DNA of 64,000 bases from Arctopsyche grandis (Eukaryota; Arthropoda; Insecta; Trichoptera; Hydropsychidae). Positions 1-9,017 of the stretch are shown here, one piece after another. The stretch is taken from positions 26,900,501-26,964,500 of the forward strand of contig NC_135364.1 of the NCBI RefSeq assembly GCF_051622035.1, in the 5' to 3' direction. Position numbers and translations under genes: made by a program. The number at the start of each line of letters is the position of its first letter. Position 1 is the first letter of the stretch. Under the pieces are notes generated by a model. It searched no databases, was not told the origin of the DNA, and worked only from the letters and a program-made list of their open reading frames with translations.

Positions 1-62
1 AAATAAAATAATTCAACAATAACATCTTCATTATAACGATATTATCAATCAAACAGACTTAC

Positions 63-2705
63 GCAAGTTTCTTCCTTGCTTCTTTTTTATCTTTCCCCAA
101 GTAATATTGTTCAATTTCCTCATCACTGTTTGCATTATCGACTTCAACTTTTGCAACATCTTTTTTTTTCGACTGTAATTTATCTCTAATATTAACTACC
201 GCTGTTTGTACTTCTTCTTCATTTTTTGTCTCGTGTGTAGGCGACGAATCTAATTTACTATCTACATCTGCATAAAAATTCAATACGATCGAATCAATCA
301 GAAGATATACATATGTAGAAGCAAAAATTATAAAATTAAACTATACCTATTGCAGTAAGCTTGCTAAGTTTAGGATCATCCAATAAATCATGCGTAGACT
401 TGGGCTTCCCTCGGAATTCACTAGTTTGACCTTCATCTTCTTCAGCTTCCATTCCGAATGACAACAAACCAAAATTTCTGTGAAATTCAATACAAAAGAT
501 AAATCAATGAGACTACTTTAGGTTTGAATGCTTCAATAATAACCTCCCTAAAGTACTATGCAATGCTTCATGTCTCTTGTTTGCAGACGACGTTAAATTA
601 TTCTTTGCTGTCAAGGACGAGAGGCAAGCCTCTCTCCTACAAGCGAATATTAACGCTGTTTTAGAGTTCAGTTCCAGTTTAGGGCTTGAACTGAATACTA
701 GTAAATGTGGCATTATGAGTTATGGACGTGCGAATTCGCTTTATTGTCACGGATATTCCATTGGATCCGTATTGTTGAAGCGTGTGGAATCTATGGTCGA
801 CTTGGGTATCACTTTTGATCCTCAATTCACCTTTCACAACCACATCAAGACAGTCGCTGACGTTTCCTTTCGTCGACTTGGATTTGTCTTGAGATATGCT
901 AGGTTATTCTCCAACCCCTTGTCTTCCCGCTTGCTTTTCAACTCGCTTGTTAGAAGTAAGCTAGAGTATAATGCGATTGTGTGGAATCCGCATGAAGCAA
1001 ACTACTCTCTTATTATCGAAAAAGTGCAAAAAGCATTTCTTCGTTTTCTATATAAGAAAGAGTTTGGGTATTACCCATATCTCTATCCTACTCCTTTCCT
1101 TTTGGGCATGCTTGGGTATAATTCCCTTGAACTTCGGAGTAACTTCTCTTTAATTCGTTTCGTTCTCCAGCTACTGCGTGGTAATACGTCATGCCCGTTG
1201 TTGCTGGAACAGTTGGGACTTTATGTACCTAATAATTATGTGCGTGGTAGATATCATCATTTAATGGTTGTACCTCCTGCTCACACAGTTCTTTTCGAAG
1301 AGCTATTCGACTTCTCAATTAAATCGTTGCTGCCGTCCCCGAATGCGATATTTTCCACCTCGGTGAGCGTAGATTATCGGATATTATTTTAACATATTTA
1401 TCTGGTAACCTGCGCTCATCGTTACTTTCTCAATTTGAATGTGATGTATGAGTGGAATCTTAATCTACTCTCTTCCATTTGGGCCTCGCTGTGATTTTAT
1501 TTTTTATTCATATTTTGTTTTATTTTATTTTACTTTTTCTTTCTCCTTTGTACATTTTTATGTACTATTTTAATTTTGTTCAATGTTAACAAAGAATGGG
1601 ATTTATGGATTTTATTTTTGATTTTTACACTTTTGTTCATTTTTTTTCTTCTGATCTATTATTTTCCTTTTGTTACTTTTTTTTATTATTATTTTATTTT
1701 ACCATGATTTCTGCTTTTTACTAATTTTACTTGTTTTTATATATTCATTAAATGTAGGCCATTGTGGCGCATTAGGTTCATCCTGTAATGCCACAATGGT
1801 CCAAAACTATTAATAAATAAATATTTGAATGCATCTGCAACTTACTTAACGCCTTTTTCTTTTTTCTTCTTCTTTTCAGGTAATTCTTCCTTTTTTTCTA
1901 CAACTCTAGGGACAATATCTTCAAAAGGATTGACTAAAATTTGACATCCAGTAATTTTATGTGGATATAAAGGTCGTTCATCGTGATCTGTTTCTCCTTC
2001 GGCCAACTTGAGCACATTAAATATCGTTTCTCCTAATAATAATAACGCTACCGTCAAACATTTCATATAAAATAATACATATAAAAAAAAAAAAAACAGT
2101 ACATTACCTGTAACTTTACCAAATATGGTATGTTTATTTTGTAGCTCTGGTGTGGTGTTGAGAGTGAAGAAAAATTGTGAACTATTATCATCTTTCCCAG
2201 CATTGGCCATGGCTACGAGTCCACGTCGATTGAAGCGGAGACGAGTATGGAATTCATCCTTAAACGGATGTCCGTAGATTGATTCCCCGCCAGTTCCATC
2301 ACCGTTTGGATCACCGCCTTGTACGATAAAATCGGGCACAATACGATGAAAGATCGTACCTGAAAATTTAACCAATTAATACCATACATTCAATCAACAT
2401 ATTCAAAGCAAATGACCTACCATTATAATATCCTTCCATGCATAGTTGAATGAAATTTTTGCAAGCCTTTGGAGCTTCTTTCGTCCATAGCTCCAAATCG
2501 ATATCGCCGACAGTCGTCTTGAGAAGCACCTATAAATTTAAAATATATATGTATTGCATAGATATAGTAAATTTCCATGACAACATTCAATGCTATTGAA
2601 TTACATTTGTCATGTGTGTATTTATGAATATATGGTGTACAGAAAAAGCTTAAAAATGATTACCTTTCCAAGAGCTGGTGGCTCCTGAATATAAATGTTG
2701 CTCAT
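63..2705 (-). CDS. CWC27: CWC27 spliceosome-associated cyclophilin (C-terminus outside window)
   Basis: Peptidyl-prolyl isomerase-like protein of the activated spliceosome (nucleus). Exons on the minus strand are 2705-2664, 2529-2421, 2359-2108, 2032-1846, 477-347 and 267-63, all with GT/AG junctions and compatible phases, giving about 309 residues. The ATG at 2705 starts MSNIYIQEPP, as in animal CWC27. The cyclophilin fold follows (IFHRIVPDFIVQGGDP, FKDEFHTRLRFNRRG, NSSQFFFTL, KHTIFGKVTG), then a Lys/Glu-rich linker and the family motif KNFGLLSFG. The active-site Arg of IFHRIVP and the F/Q of SQFFF are present; whether it catalyses is not shown. The last exon ends at a GTAAGT donor (57-62), so the C-terminal part lies beyond the left edge. 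Intron 4 has been enlarged to 1368 bp by a LINE insertion; the other introns are 75-91 bp apart from the 79-bp last one. Confidence 0.95.
532..1823 (+). mobile_element. 5'-truncated Jockey/CR1-like LINE in CWC27 intron 4
   Basis: Contains the C-terminal part of a non-LTR reverse transcriptase (577-1392), starting just at the FADD catalytic box and continuing through the thumb-like region (YLG-type motif replaced by VDLGITF, SKLEYNAIVWNPH). A 430-bp T-rich 3' UTR ends in a short TAAATAAATA tail. A 9-bp target-site duplication, TTTGAATGC, lies at 523-531 and 1824-1832, which fixes both ends. The element is antisense to CWC27 and is 5'-truncated as expected from target-primed reverse transcription. 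The remaining frame is open, so the insertion looks fairly young. Confidence 0.9.
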
Positions 2706-2848
2706 GATGACGTTATTTACGATTTATTCGTCCCGCCCAGTAACAACTGTCAACAGTTCATAACCTCAATGACTAACTATGACACTCAGGTGCGCCAATC
2801 CTTGGCGTCTACAAGTTCGCCAATCGTTTTATTTAAAAGTATTAATTA
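2706..2848. promoter_or_regulatory. CWC27 upstream region
   Basis: About 140 bp between the CWC27 ATG and the first repeat. The 5' UTR and promoter of CWC27 probably lie here because repeats begin right after it. I see no clear TATA box; the stretch around 2725-2765 is the least AT-rich part. Confidence 0.35.
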
Positions 2849-2873
2849 CTAGTGTTGTGCCCGATGAAATATC
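2849..2873 (-). mobile_element. Helitron 3' terminus (fragment)
   Basis: Read on the minus strand this ends ...CATCGGGCACAACACTAG followed by T, the hairpin-plus-CTAG(T) end of a Helitron. The hairpin is broken by the element that starts at 2874. A sister end lies at 7849 and a related one at 59917-59945. Confidence 0.55.
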
Positions 2874-3599
2874 GGTAATTGGACTATTCGTCACATTGCG
2901 GTGGTCACAAAAAATCGCGAATACACAATATTTGGCACTCAAGTTCTCGTTAGTATTGTAACGTATACTAAACAGAGCCGCCGAGTAATTGCGATCGGAT
3001 TACACCGGGTAGCGTCCTGAGAGACCTTGTGACCGGGGTAAGTGGTTTTAAGGATTAGCGACAAGCTAAGTGCATGAAACAATGATTGCACTTCTCATAC
3101 CGTGGGAATACATATCCGAATACATGACTATACAGTAGGTAAACAGATTAGACGTCCTGAGAGATCTACCCCTTATAAGGCGGTACGTAGGCGATATCAG
3201 GTCATTCTGGACTGAGCACTGTCAGTACGTAAATCTCCTGAATCATCAATAAATGCCGTGACACGACTTTGGTCTTTTACTTAGATCCTCCACCCACCTC
3301 TACGCAACAGTATTATACAAAGTACATATCAATTAACATCCACAGAGAAATTTACTGTCAAATTTGTAAATTTGCAGCATTTTATACAATTCAGCGAAAT
3401 TCTAGATTGCTGAAAACTCGAGATTTTGCGAGAAAATGGGTAAGGTTGCCAATTTTGTGAAACGACTGTTGGCCTTTTACTTGGATCCTCCACCCACCCC
3501 TACGCAACAGTATGATGGACTTTTCAGCTGCCAGATGTTCCGTTATAGACATTTTAGTGATTTTGTGACGAGTACTTTGTGACCAGTAATCACCGAACC
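2874..3599. mobile_element. GGTAATTGG-family MITE, interrupted by an LTR insertion
   Basis: Begins GGTAATTGGACTATTCG and ends TAATCACCGAACC, like the uninterrupted 190-bp copy at 37481-37670. Flanks GAAATATC (2866-2873) and AAAATATC (3600-3607) are a one-mismatch 8-bp target duplication inside the Helitron hairpin. The LTR block 2957-3509 is inserted in its middle: joining the sequence around it restores the GTTAGTATGATGG seen in the 37-kb copy. Confidence 0.75.
2957..3509 (+). mobile_element. LTR retrotransposon remnant (LTR, SINE piece, second LTR end)
   Basis: 2957-3309 is a complete LTR (TGTAACG...GCAACA) with an AATAAA at 3248. 3310-3461 is SINE-like sequence matching 32100-32260 in reverse. 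3462-3509 is the last ~48 bp of a second LTR. Outer flanks are GTAT at 2953-2956 and 3510-3513, a 4-bp target duplication. The same LTR stands alone at 6034-6417. No internal coding sequence remains. Confidence 0.7.
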
Positions 3600-3614
3600 A
3601 AAATATCATCCCTG

Positions 3615-3740
3615 GGTGCTTGCATATTAAGTCATTAAATAAAAACGATCGGATAAGAGATAAAAAGTCCTCTTTATTGTAATAGTAAGTGAAACGTAAA
3701 GGTGGTTTGTAAAAATAAATAAAATAAATGTGTCCGTTCT
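3615..3740 (+). repeat. Interspersed repeat A copy
   Basis: Contains AAAACGATCGGATAAGAG followed by GTAAGTGAAACGTAAAGG. Other copies with the same core are at 31424-31680, 34863-35065 (both reversed) and 41930-42130. Class not recognised. Confidence 0.65.
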
Positions 3741-3779
3741 GTGTTCGATCCGGACGCGGTCGAATCTTTTTCAAATGCC

Positions 3780-4260
3780 TTTTGAATGTATTTAATTTAA
3801 TATTTATATTTAATTGTTTTATGGGGCGGCGTATTTAGTGAAACGACGGAATTGTTAAGGCACGACTATTTAATGTGATGGACGGGAAGAAAGTAAAGTA
3901 GCAACAGACCAACATGGCCGGGTTGGTCCCAACTTGCAGGATGGTGAACGAAACTCGACCATGTCGTAGAGCCGCCACAGTTTAATATGAAAAAAAATGG
4001 TAAAAATACTTATCTACCTACATATAAACAATGTAAAACACCATTAAAAATAATAATTAATTAATTAAATAAATTTTCAATAGATGGCGCTAAATGTTCA
4101 GAGACTTAGCGCCGTCTATTTGCTTAGAGGAAACATTGGTAGCAAACAGTATATTTAGAAGTTTTTTTCTTTCGTAATTATATTCGTACATTATTTTGGC
4201 AGTGGTTTAGCTGTGACGTACATATGTATTTCGAATCGAAACGACTATTATAGTACGGCG
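3780..4260. repeat. Unclassified interspersed sequence (repeat C and unique)
   Basis: 3840-3985 is moderately GC-rich and not recognised. 4003-4215 shares the block around TAGATGGCGCTAAATG with 7900-8075 and contains a short hairpin (AGATGGCGCTAA / TTAGCGCCGTCT). No coding frame that I can support. Confidence 0.4.
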
Positions 4261-4377
4261 AGCGTGAGATACACAGAATAACGATATTATATATATGATA
4301 TGATAATGTATGTATGTATAAATATGTGTATGTACGTGTGTTTTTTTTCTCATTTATTTAATGATTTCTACTTTTTT

Positions 4378-4500
4378 TGTAATTGGCCAGGAAAGCGCAT
4401 TGGGTTTAGAAATTTATATGCACAGCGAAACTTCTGCGACTTTGTCGCAGCGACATTGTCGGGACTGTGGACTAGGCCTAAATAAAATAAAATAAAAACG
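4378..4500 (+). repeat. SINE 3' tail-like fragment
   Basis: Starts GGCCAGGAAAGCGCATTGGG, a variant of the conserved 3' tail of the SINE family in this window, and ends in an (AATAAA)n tail near 4481-4500. The middle (GTCGCAGCGACATTG) differs from the other copies. Confidence 0.5.
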
Positions 4501-4772
4501 GGTTTTCAACCAAAAATCCTCCAATATATTGTAAAAAATAAAATCATATTTTCAACCATGCATTATATTTCTTCAATCAAATCTCACACTATTATACTGG
4601 TGTTTAAATATCCATGGTAGCCTGGTTTTGTTACGGATGATGCTTGATGGGTAAAATTTGTCAAACATTTATTTATATTTAATTTTGAACAAAGTATTTC
4701 TAGAAACCCACTAGATGACAGCACTGCCTTTATACAAACTTCTCAACCATTTATATATAGTTCAATCTAAAC

Positions 4773-4979
4773 CAGAAATGGGCAAACTGTGGCCCGATTC
4801 GAATTTTTGTGCGACCCGCCAAATTGTTGGTTGTTAGAGGAACAATTATTTTTTTATTTTGAAATTCTTTTTCATGACAGTAAATAATGTATATCTATAA
4901 ATAGTATTTTACTTGCGGCCCGACGTACATTCTTAATTCCTAATGCGGCCCTTCATTCGAAAAATTTGCTAAAAAGCTG
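4773..4979. mobile_element. hAT MITE, 207 bp
   Basis: Starts CAGAAATGGGCAAACTG and ends GCAAATTT-type inverse ...AAAAAGCTG. A perfect 8-bp target duplication ATCTAAAC flanks it (4765-4772, 4980-4987). The CAG...CTG ends and 8-bp duplication are hAT hallmarks. Non-coding. Confidence 0.85.
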
Positions 4980-5066
4980 ATCTAAACTTTACTTCCAACC
5001 TTTTATGCATCACCCTGCAAGTCTGCAAGAAAAATCTTCATTGGGCATATTGAATTTGTTTTTAAA

Positions 5067-5727
5067 TCTATATATATAAAATTGAATGTCTGTATGTCTG
5101 TATCGTATAGGCTCCTAGACCACTCAACCGATTACGATGGAACTTTCAGGATTTGTTGTATGCATGTCCGGGAAGCTTACTATGAAAAAAAAAACCTCTT
5201 AAGAGGGCTGGAACCCAGCGCCTTGTCCATACAAACGTATTAGACTTCTCCCTTCCTCAATTATGGCACTAGAGAAATTATTTTTTAATATGCTATTTAT
5301 ATCCACCATAGGCATGTTTTTATTAATTTATTTTTTTAATTTTTGATTTTTTGATTAATCAAAAAAATAAAAATAAATTGAAACATGCCTATGGTGGATA
5401 TAAATACTATATTAAAAAATAATCTCTCTAGTGCCATAATTGAGGAAGGGAGAAGTCTAATACGTTTGTATGGACAAGGCGCTGGGGTCCAGCCCTCTTA
5501 ATAATAATATTCGTAATTACAATTTTACCGACGCGAAAGTTTGAAGCACCATTGTGTAGTCGAGGAAATGTGTTCTTTGGAAACCACGTCACCAGTTGGT
5601 TTATGACGACACGGCGTTGAAGAGACGTTAGTAGAGCTCTTAACACTTGAAAGTTAGTAACACTTGAAAAGGGAACGGGAATTACATGCCTTATTCTGGC
5701 ATTGCAACGCATGCCGAGCTCAGCTAG
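5067..5727 (+). mobile_element. Non-autonomous Helitron, 661 bp
   Basis: Begins TCTATATATATAAA after an A and ends CTAG before a T (5728). A hairpin formed by ACATGCC / AACGCATGC-type arms lies about 10 bp before the end. This is the TC...hairpin...CTAG structure of Helitrons inserted between A and T. A second copy is at 12957-14578, where the stem GCATGCGTT is clearer. The TTAA palindrome 5203-5497 is inserted inside it. Confidence 0.8.
5203..5497. mobile_element. 295-bp near-perfect palindromic TTAA element
   Basis: Two arms of about 140 bp (5203-5343 and 5357-5497) are reverse complements with very few differences. It begins GAGGGCTGG and ends CCAGCCCTC, with TTAA at 5199-5202 and 5498-5501. 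TTAA duplication suggests mobilisation by a piggyBac-type transposase. Half a related copy lies at 63766-63900. Confidence 0.85.
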
Positions 5728-5817
5728 TTGTAAATAAATCTATTATTTTTTAGTCAACTTGCATTTCAGTTATATCTAATCACTTCATTAGATTTTAAGC
5801 TGTGGAGAAAAATTAAA

Positions 5818-6636
5818 GGTTGTGGCTATTTGCAGGTACTATATCTACGACAGGCGCAAAGCCTTCTGCGCATGCGCGTGAACTTATAATCCGATTATAA
5901 TTTCTTACATTTAATGTATGCTAGACTTGTTTAATCAATCGTTCATTATACATGAAGCAAATAAATTTCGCATGGTATTATAATAGATTTATATCATTTA
6001 GCTAGTTCGCGGCTTGTACTTGTATGTAGGTATTGTTGCGTAGGGGTGGGTGGAGGATCCAAGTAAAAGGCCAACAGTCGTTTCACAGCATTTATTGATG
6101 ATTAAGGAGATACACGCAGTGTTACTGCTAAGTCCAGAATGAATTATATCGCCTACGTACCGCCTTATAAAGGGTAGATCTCTCAGGACGCCTAATCTGT
6201 TTACCTGTTGTATAGTCACGTATTCGGATATCTATTTCCAACACATTGGGTCTTCCCGTACCGATTCTGAGAAATAACTAATAACGGTCATCGTTTAGCC
6301 TAAATGCACTTAGAGTCCAGATATAATCTTTGGAAGTAAGTGCATGCATTTAGTTAATCCGATAACAGATATCCGTTAGTCTAAGTGCAATTCGCTCAAT
6401 CCGCGGCGTACGTAACAGTATTATACCTTGTATATGATAATAATTTTCTAACAATTAATAATATTAACTAATTTGGATTATATTTTTTACTCTACGTCAC
6501 TTTACGAGTTCGAACTAAATTTTAAGAGGTTTAAAACAAAATTTTAACAGTAAACACGCTGACAGTGACAGTTCACGCGCATGCGCAGAAGGCTATGCGC
6601 CTGTCACATATATAGTACCTGCAAATAGCCACAACC
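5818..6636. mobile_element. MULE-like DNA element with long terminal inverted repeats
   Basis: Inverted ends of about 65 bp start GGTTGTGGCTATTTGCAGG and include TCTGCGCATGCGCGTGAAC. A perfect 9-bp duplication AAAATTAAA flanks it (5809-5817, 6637-6645). 9-bp duplications fit Mutator-like elements. The interior is non-coding and holds a solo LTR at 6034-6417. Confidence 0.8.
6034..6417 (-). mobile_element. Solo LTR, 384 bp
   Basis: On the minus strand it runs TGTTACGTACGCCG ... GCAACA with AATAAA before the end. GTAT flanks it on both sides (6030-6033, 6418-6421). Same family as 2957-3309. It lies inside the MULE-like element, so it inserted later. Confidence 0.8.
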
Positions 6637-6645
6637 AAAATTAAA

Positions 6646-7199
6646 ATATAAATTAAATTGCGTCTTTACATGATGATAAATATTAATACAAATGATATAT
6701 GTACATATAGTGTGATATATTTCTACATATAATGTGAGCATTTATAACTGTTTTTGTGTGAGGGGGGTTGGTTACCACTAGGTGGTAATGTGTTCAATGG
6801 TAGGTAGCGTTATCAGCAGCAGCCACTCGCGCGACACGTGTCTCCACCGAGGGGTGTGAGCACACTCCCATCATCTGAATTAGGATTTTGTCCAATAAAC
6901 CCACCCAGCACCCCACCAACACGGCAAATCAGAATCGAATTGGAGGAAAAGTCTATCTGGAAATTAAAAAAATATTATATAAATATAGTATTATCTCCAA
7001 CAACTTTTTTTTTGTCAAAAAAAGCAAGGGCGAATAGTGCATATAAAGATATGTACATACACAGAAGTTCAGTGACCCAGACCAATTTACAAAAGAAAAA
7101 GATAGTAGAAATATCACAAAATTTTGTACACTGCATGCTATTAAACAGCCAATCGGAAAATTCCCAACCTCGTAATGCCACGACTCATCTTATTATATG
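6646..7199. other. Intergenic, no recognised feature
   Basis: AT-rich sequence with a GC-richer patch at 6755-6910. The open frame through 6838-7239 has no recognisable domain and its other half runs into the foldback at 7208, so I do not call it a gene. Confidence 0.4.
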
Positions 7200-7207
7200 T
7201 ATTATAC

Positions 7208-7602
7208 AGGTCTACGTGACGAGACAGAATGTAAAATGACAGAAAACACAAATATCGAAGGGCAAAGATCGAAAATCGAAAGATCTTAAGTAGAAAGATC
7301 AAAAAAAAAAGGTGCATGGTAAACGGTATATACTCACTTAATTTGCGCGAGCAGGATACAACAGGAATAAGAGGAACATGCTTTTCCTCCCGTATTCTGC
7401 GCGCGCACATTAATACGGGAGGAAAAGCCTGTTCCTCTTGTTCCTGTTCTATCCTGCTCGCGCAAATTAAGTGATTATGTACCGATTACCATGCACCATT
7501 TTTTTTTTGATCTTTCGACTTAAGATCTTTCGATTTTTGATCTTTGCCTTCCGATATTTGCGTTTTCTGTCATTTAACATTCTGTCTCGTCCCGGAGACT
7601 GG
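7208..7602. mobile_element. Foldback element, 395 bp
   Basis: Long inverted repeat centred near 7400 (GCGCGCGCAC). Arms contain GCAAAGATCGAAAATCGAAA and AACAGGAATAAGAGGAAC and their reverse complements. A perfect 8-bp duplication TATTATAC flanks it (7200-7207, 7603-7610). A second copy is at 29165-29527. Frames read through the arms are by-products of the palindrome. Confidence 0.85.
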
Positions 7603-7848
7603 TATTATACTATGTACATATATTAGATGTAATTAATAGCATTAGTAATTAATAACATTCTCAATCGAATATTTAAAAATATTTTCATCCAGTTCTGGAT
7701 GAAGACGTCCAACACACACGTTTTGAACACTCATACTCTTGGGTATGCATATTTCAATACTTTTGTATCCATCTTTTATCAATATCCACATTTTACCTAT
7801 CGTCTATGTACATATTTCACTGTATATCTCTCCACGTTATATCAAATA

Positions 7849-8075
7849 CTAGTGATAGACCCGATGAAAATTTCATTATAAGTCAAAACTACCTTCCTAC
7901 CTATATACATACATATGTATAAACAATATAAAACAGCAATAGAAAAATTAATTTATTAATTAAATTAATTTTCAGTAGATGGCACTAAATGCTCGTGGTA
8001 CTATTTATATTGATAGAAAACAATATATATACAAGTTTTTTCTAGATTCTACAACCCAAACCTTACATACAAAGT
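7849..8075 (-). mobile_element. Helitron 3' end and repeat C copy
   Basis: On the minus strand the sequence ends ...CGGGTCTATCACTAG before T, like the end at 2849. The adjoining 7900-8075 block matches 4003-4215 (TAGATGGCACTAAATG). Probably one Helitron-derived copy running rightwards. Confidence 0.5.
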
Positions 8076-8111
8076 CTCTTTCGAAATTATATATTAGATT
8101 CCATATTTCTT

Positions 8112-8578
8112 TAGCTCGTATACAACAGATCGGTGCTTGCGTTAATGTAAGGTGACCATTTTATATGTTTTTGGTTATGTGACAAAACCATAACATTTTT
8201 GTCAAAATAATATTTCCAAATACTTGAGGTAATAAAAACGTTAATGAACTTTAGAAAATCATGGATGCACAAAATAAAAAAAATCGATTTCAACATTTAT
8301 AAACAGGCCAATCCCAAGGAGTTTGCCAGGACAGATACCTAAAATACCAGTACTGTACTGGTAAACCTTACGTTAATGCCAACCACTGATAGGCTCCCGG
8401 GTTCAAGCCCTGGGTTGACCAGGATTGAAAACAATTTATTCTGAACTATTTCTGCAGTGCTGCTGGTCAAACTAGGACATTTGGGACTTCAAGTCGATCG
8501 TGTCCTAACAGAGTTTGTCAATTTATCTGATTTCATTGTTGAAATCGTTCTCTCATCAAATTGGCCAAACTATCCTAC
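8112..8578 (+). repeat. SINE copy 1, interrupted
   Basis: tRNA-like head with a box B (GGGTTCAAGCCC at 8399-8410), then the family core CTGCTGGTCAAACTAGGAC and TTTGTCAATTTATCTGATTT. The head is split by the hAT MITE 8148-8370 and the 3' part is cut by the foldback at 8579. Confidence 0.75.
8148..8370. mobile_element. hAT-like MITE, 223 bp, inside SINE copy 1
   Basis: Ends TAAGGTGACCA and TGGTAAACCTTA are inverted repeats. A perfect 8-bp duplication CGTTAATG (8140-8147, 8371-8378) flanks it. Removing it restores a continuous SINE head. Confidence 0.8.
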
Positions 8579-9017
8579 GGGTCTGTTACGGTTACCTGAC
8601 AACTCGTTCACAGATTTTCCGTAAACCGAGGATGCGCCCCAGGCATTACGTATACGGTCATCTTTTTCTCACCCCGTCTGTTCACCAAGATCTCGTTTAC
8701 TATGCCATTGCGTATGCAGCCATCTCTTTCACAGACCGTCTGTTATCGGTGAACAGATGGTCTGTGAAAGACGGGGTGAGAAAGAGATGGCCGTATACGT
8801 AATGCCTGGGGCGCATCCTCGGTTTACGGAAAATCTGTGAACGAGTGGTCGTGTCACCGTCTGTTACTGAGAGTTGGCGCGCTCTCGTACTCACACAGAA
8901 TGTTATTGTGAGTACGAGAGTGCAGAATGTTATTGTGTTATTGAATGCAGTGCGACAGCTATTCACCGACACAACACAAGCACATTTGTTCGCACCAACT
9001 CTCAGTAACGGACCTGT
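8579..9017. mobile_element. Foldback element, about 440 bp
   Basis: Inverted ends GGTCTGTTACG and CGTAACGGACC. Large internal inverted arms: 8600-8700 (GTAAACCGAGGATGCGCCCC) against 8780-8850. Centre near 8745. Target duplication unclear (CCTAC on both sides). Reading frames across it are palindrome by-products. Confidence 0.65.

Noticed and set aside
7141-7410. Minus-strand frame across a foldback arm
   Set aside because: Palindrome by-product; the same peptide appears at the 29-kb copy.
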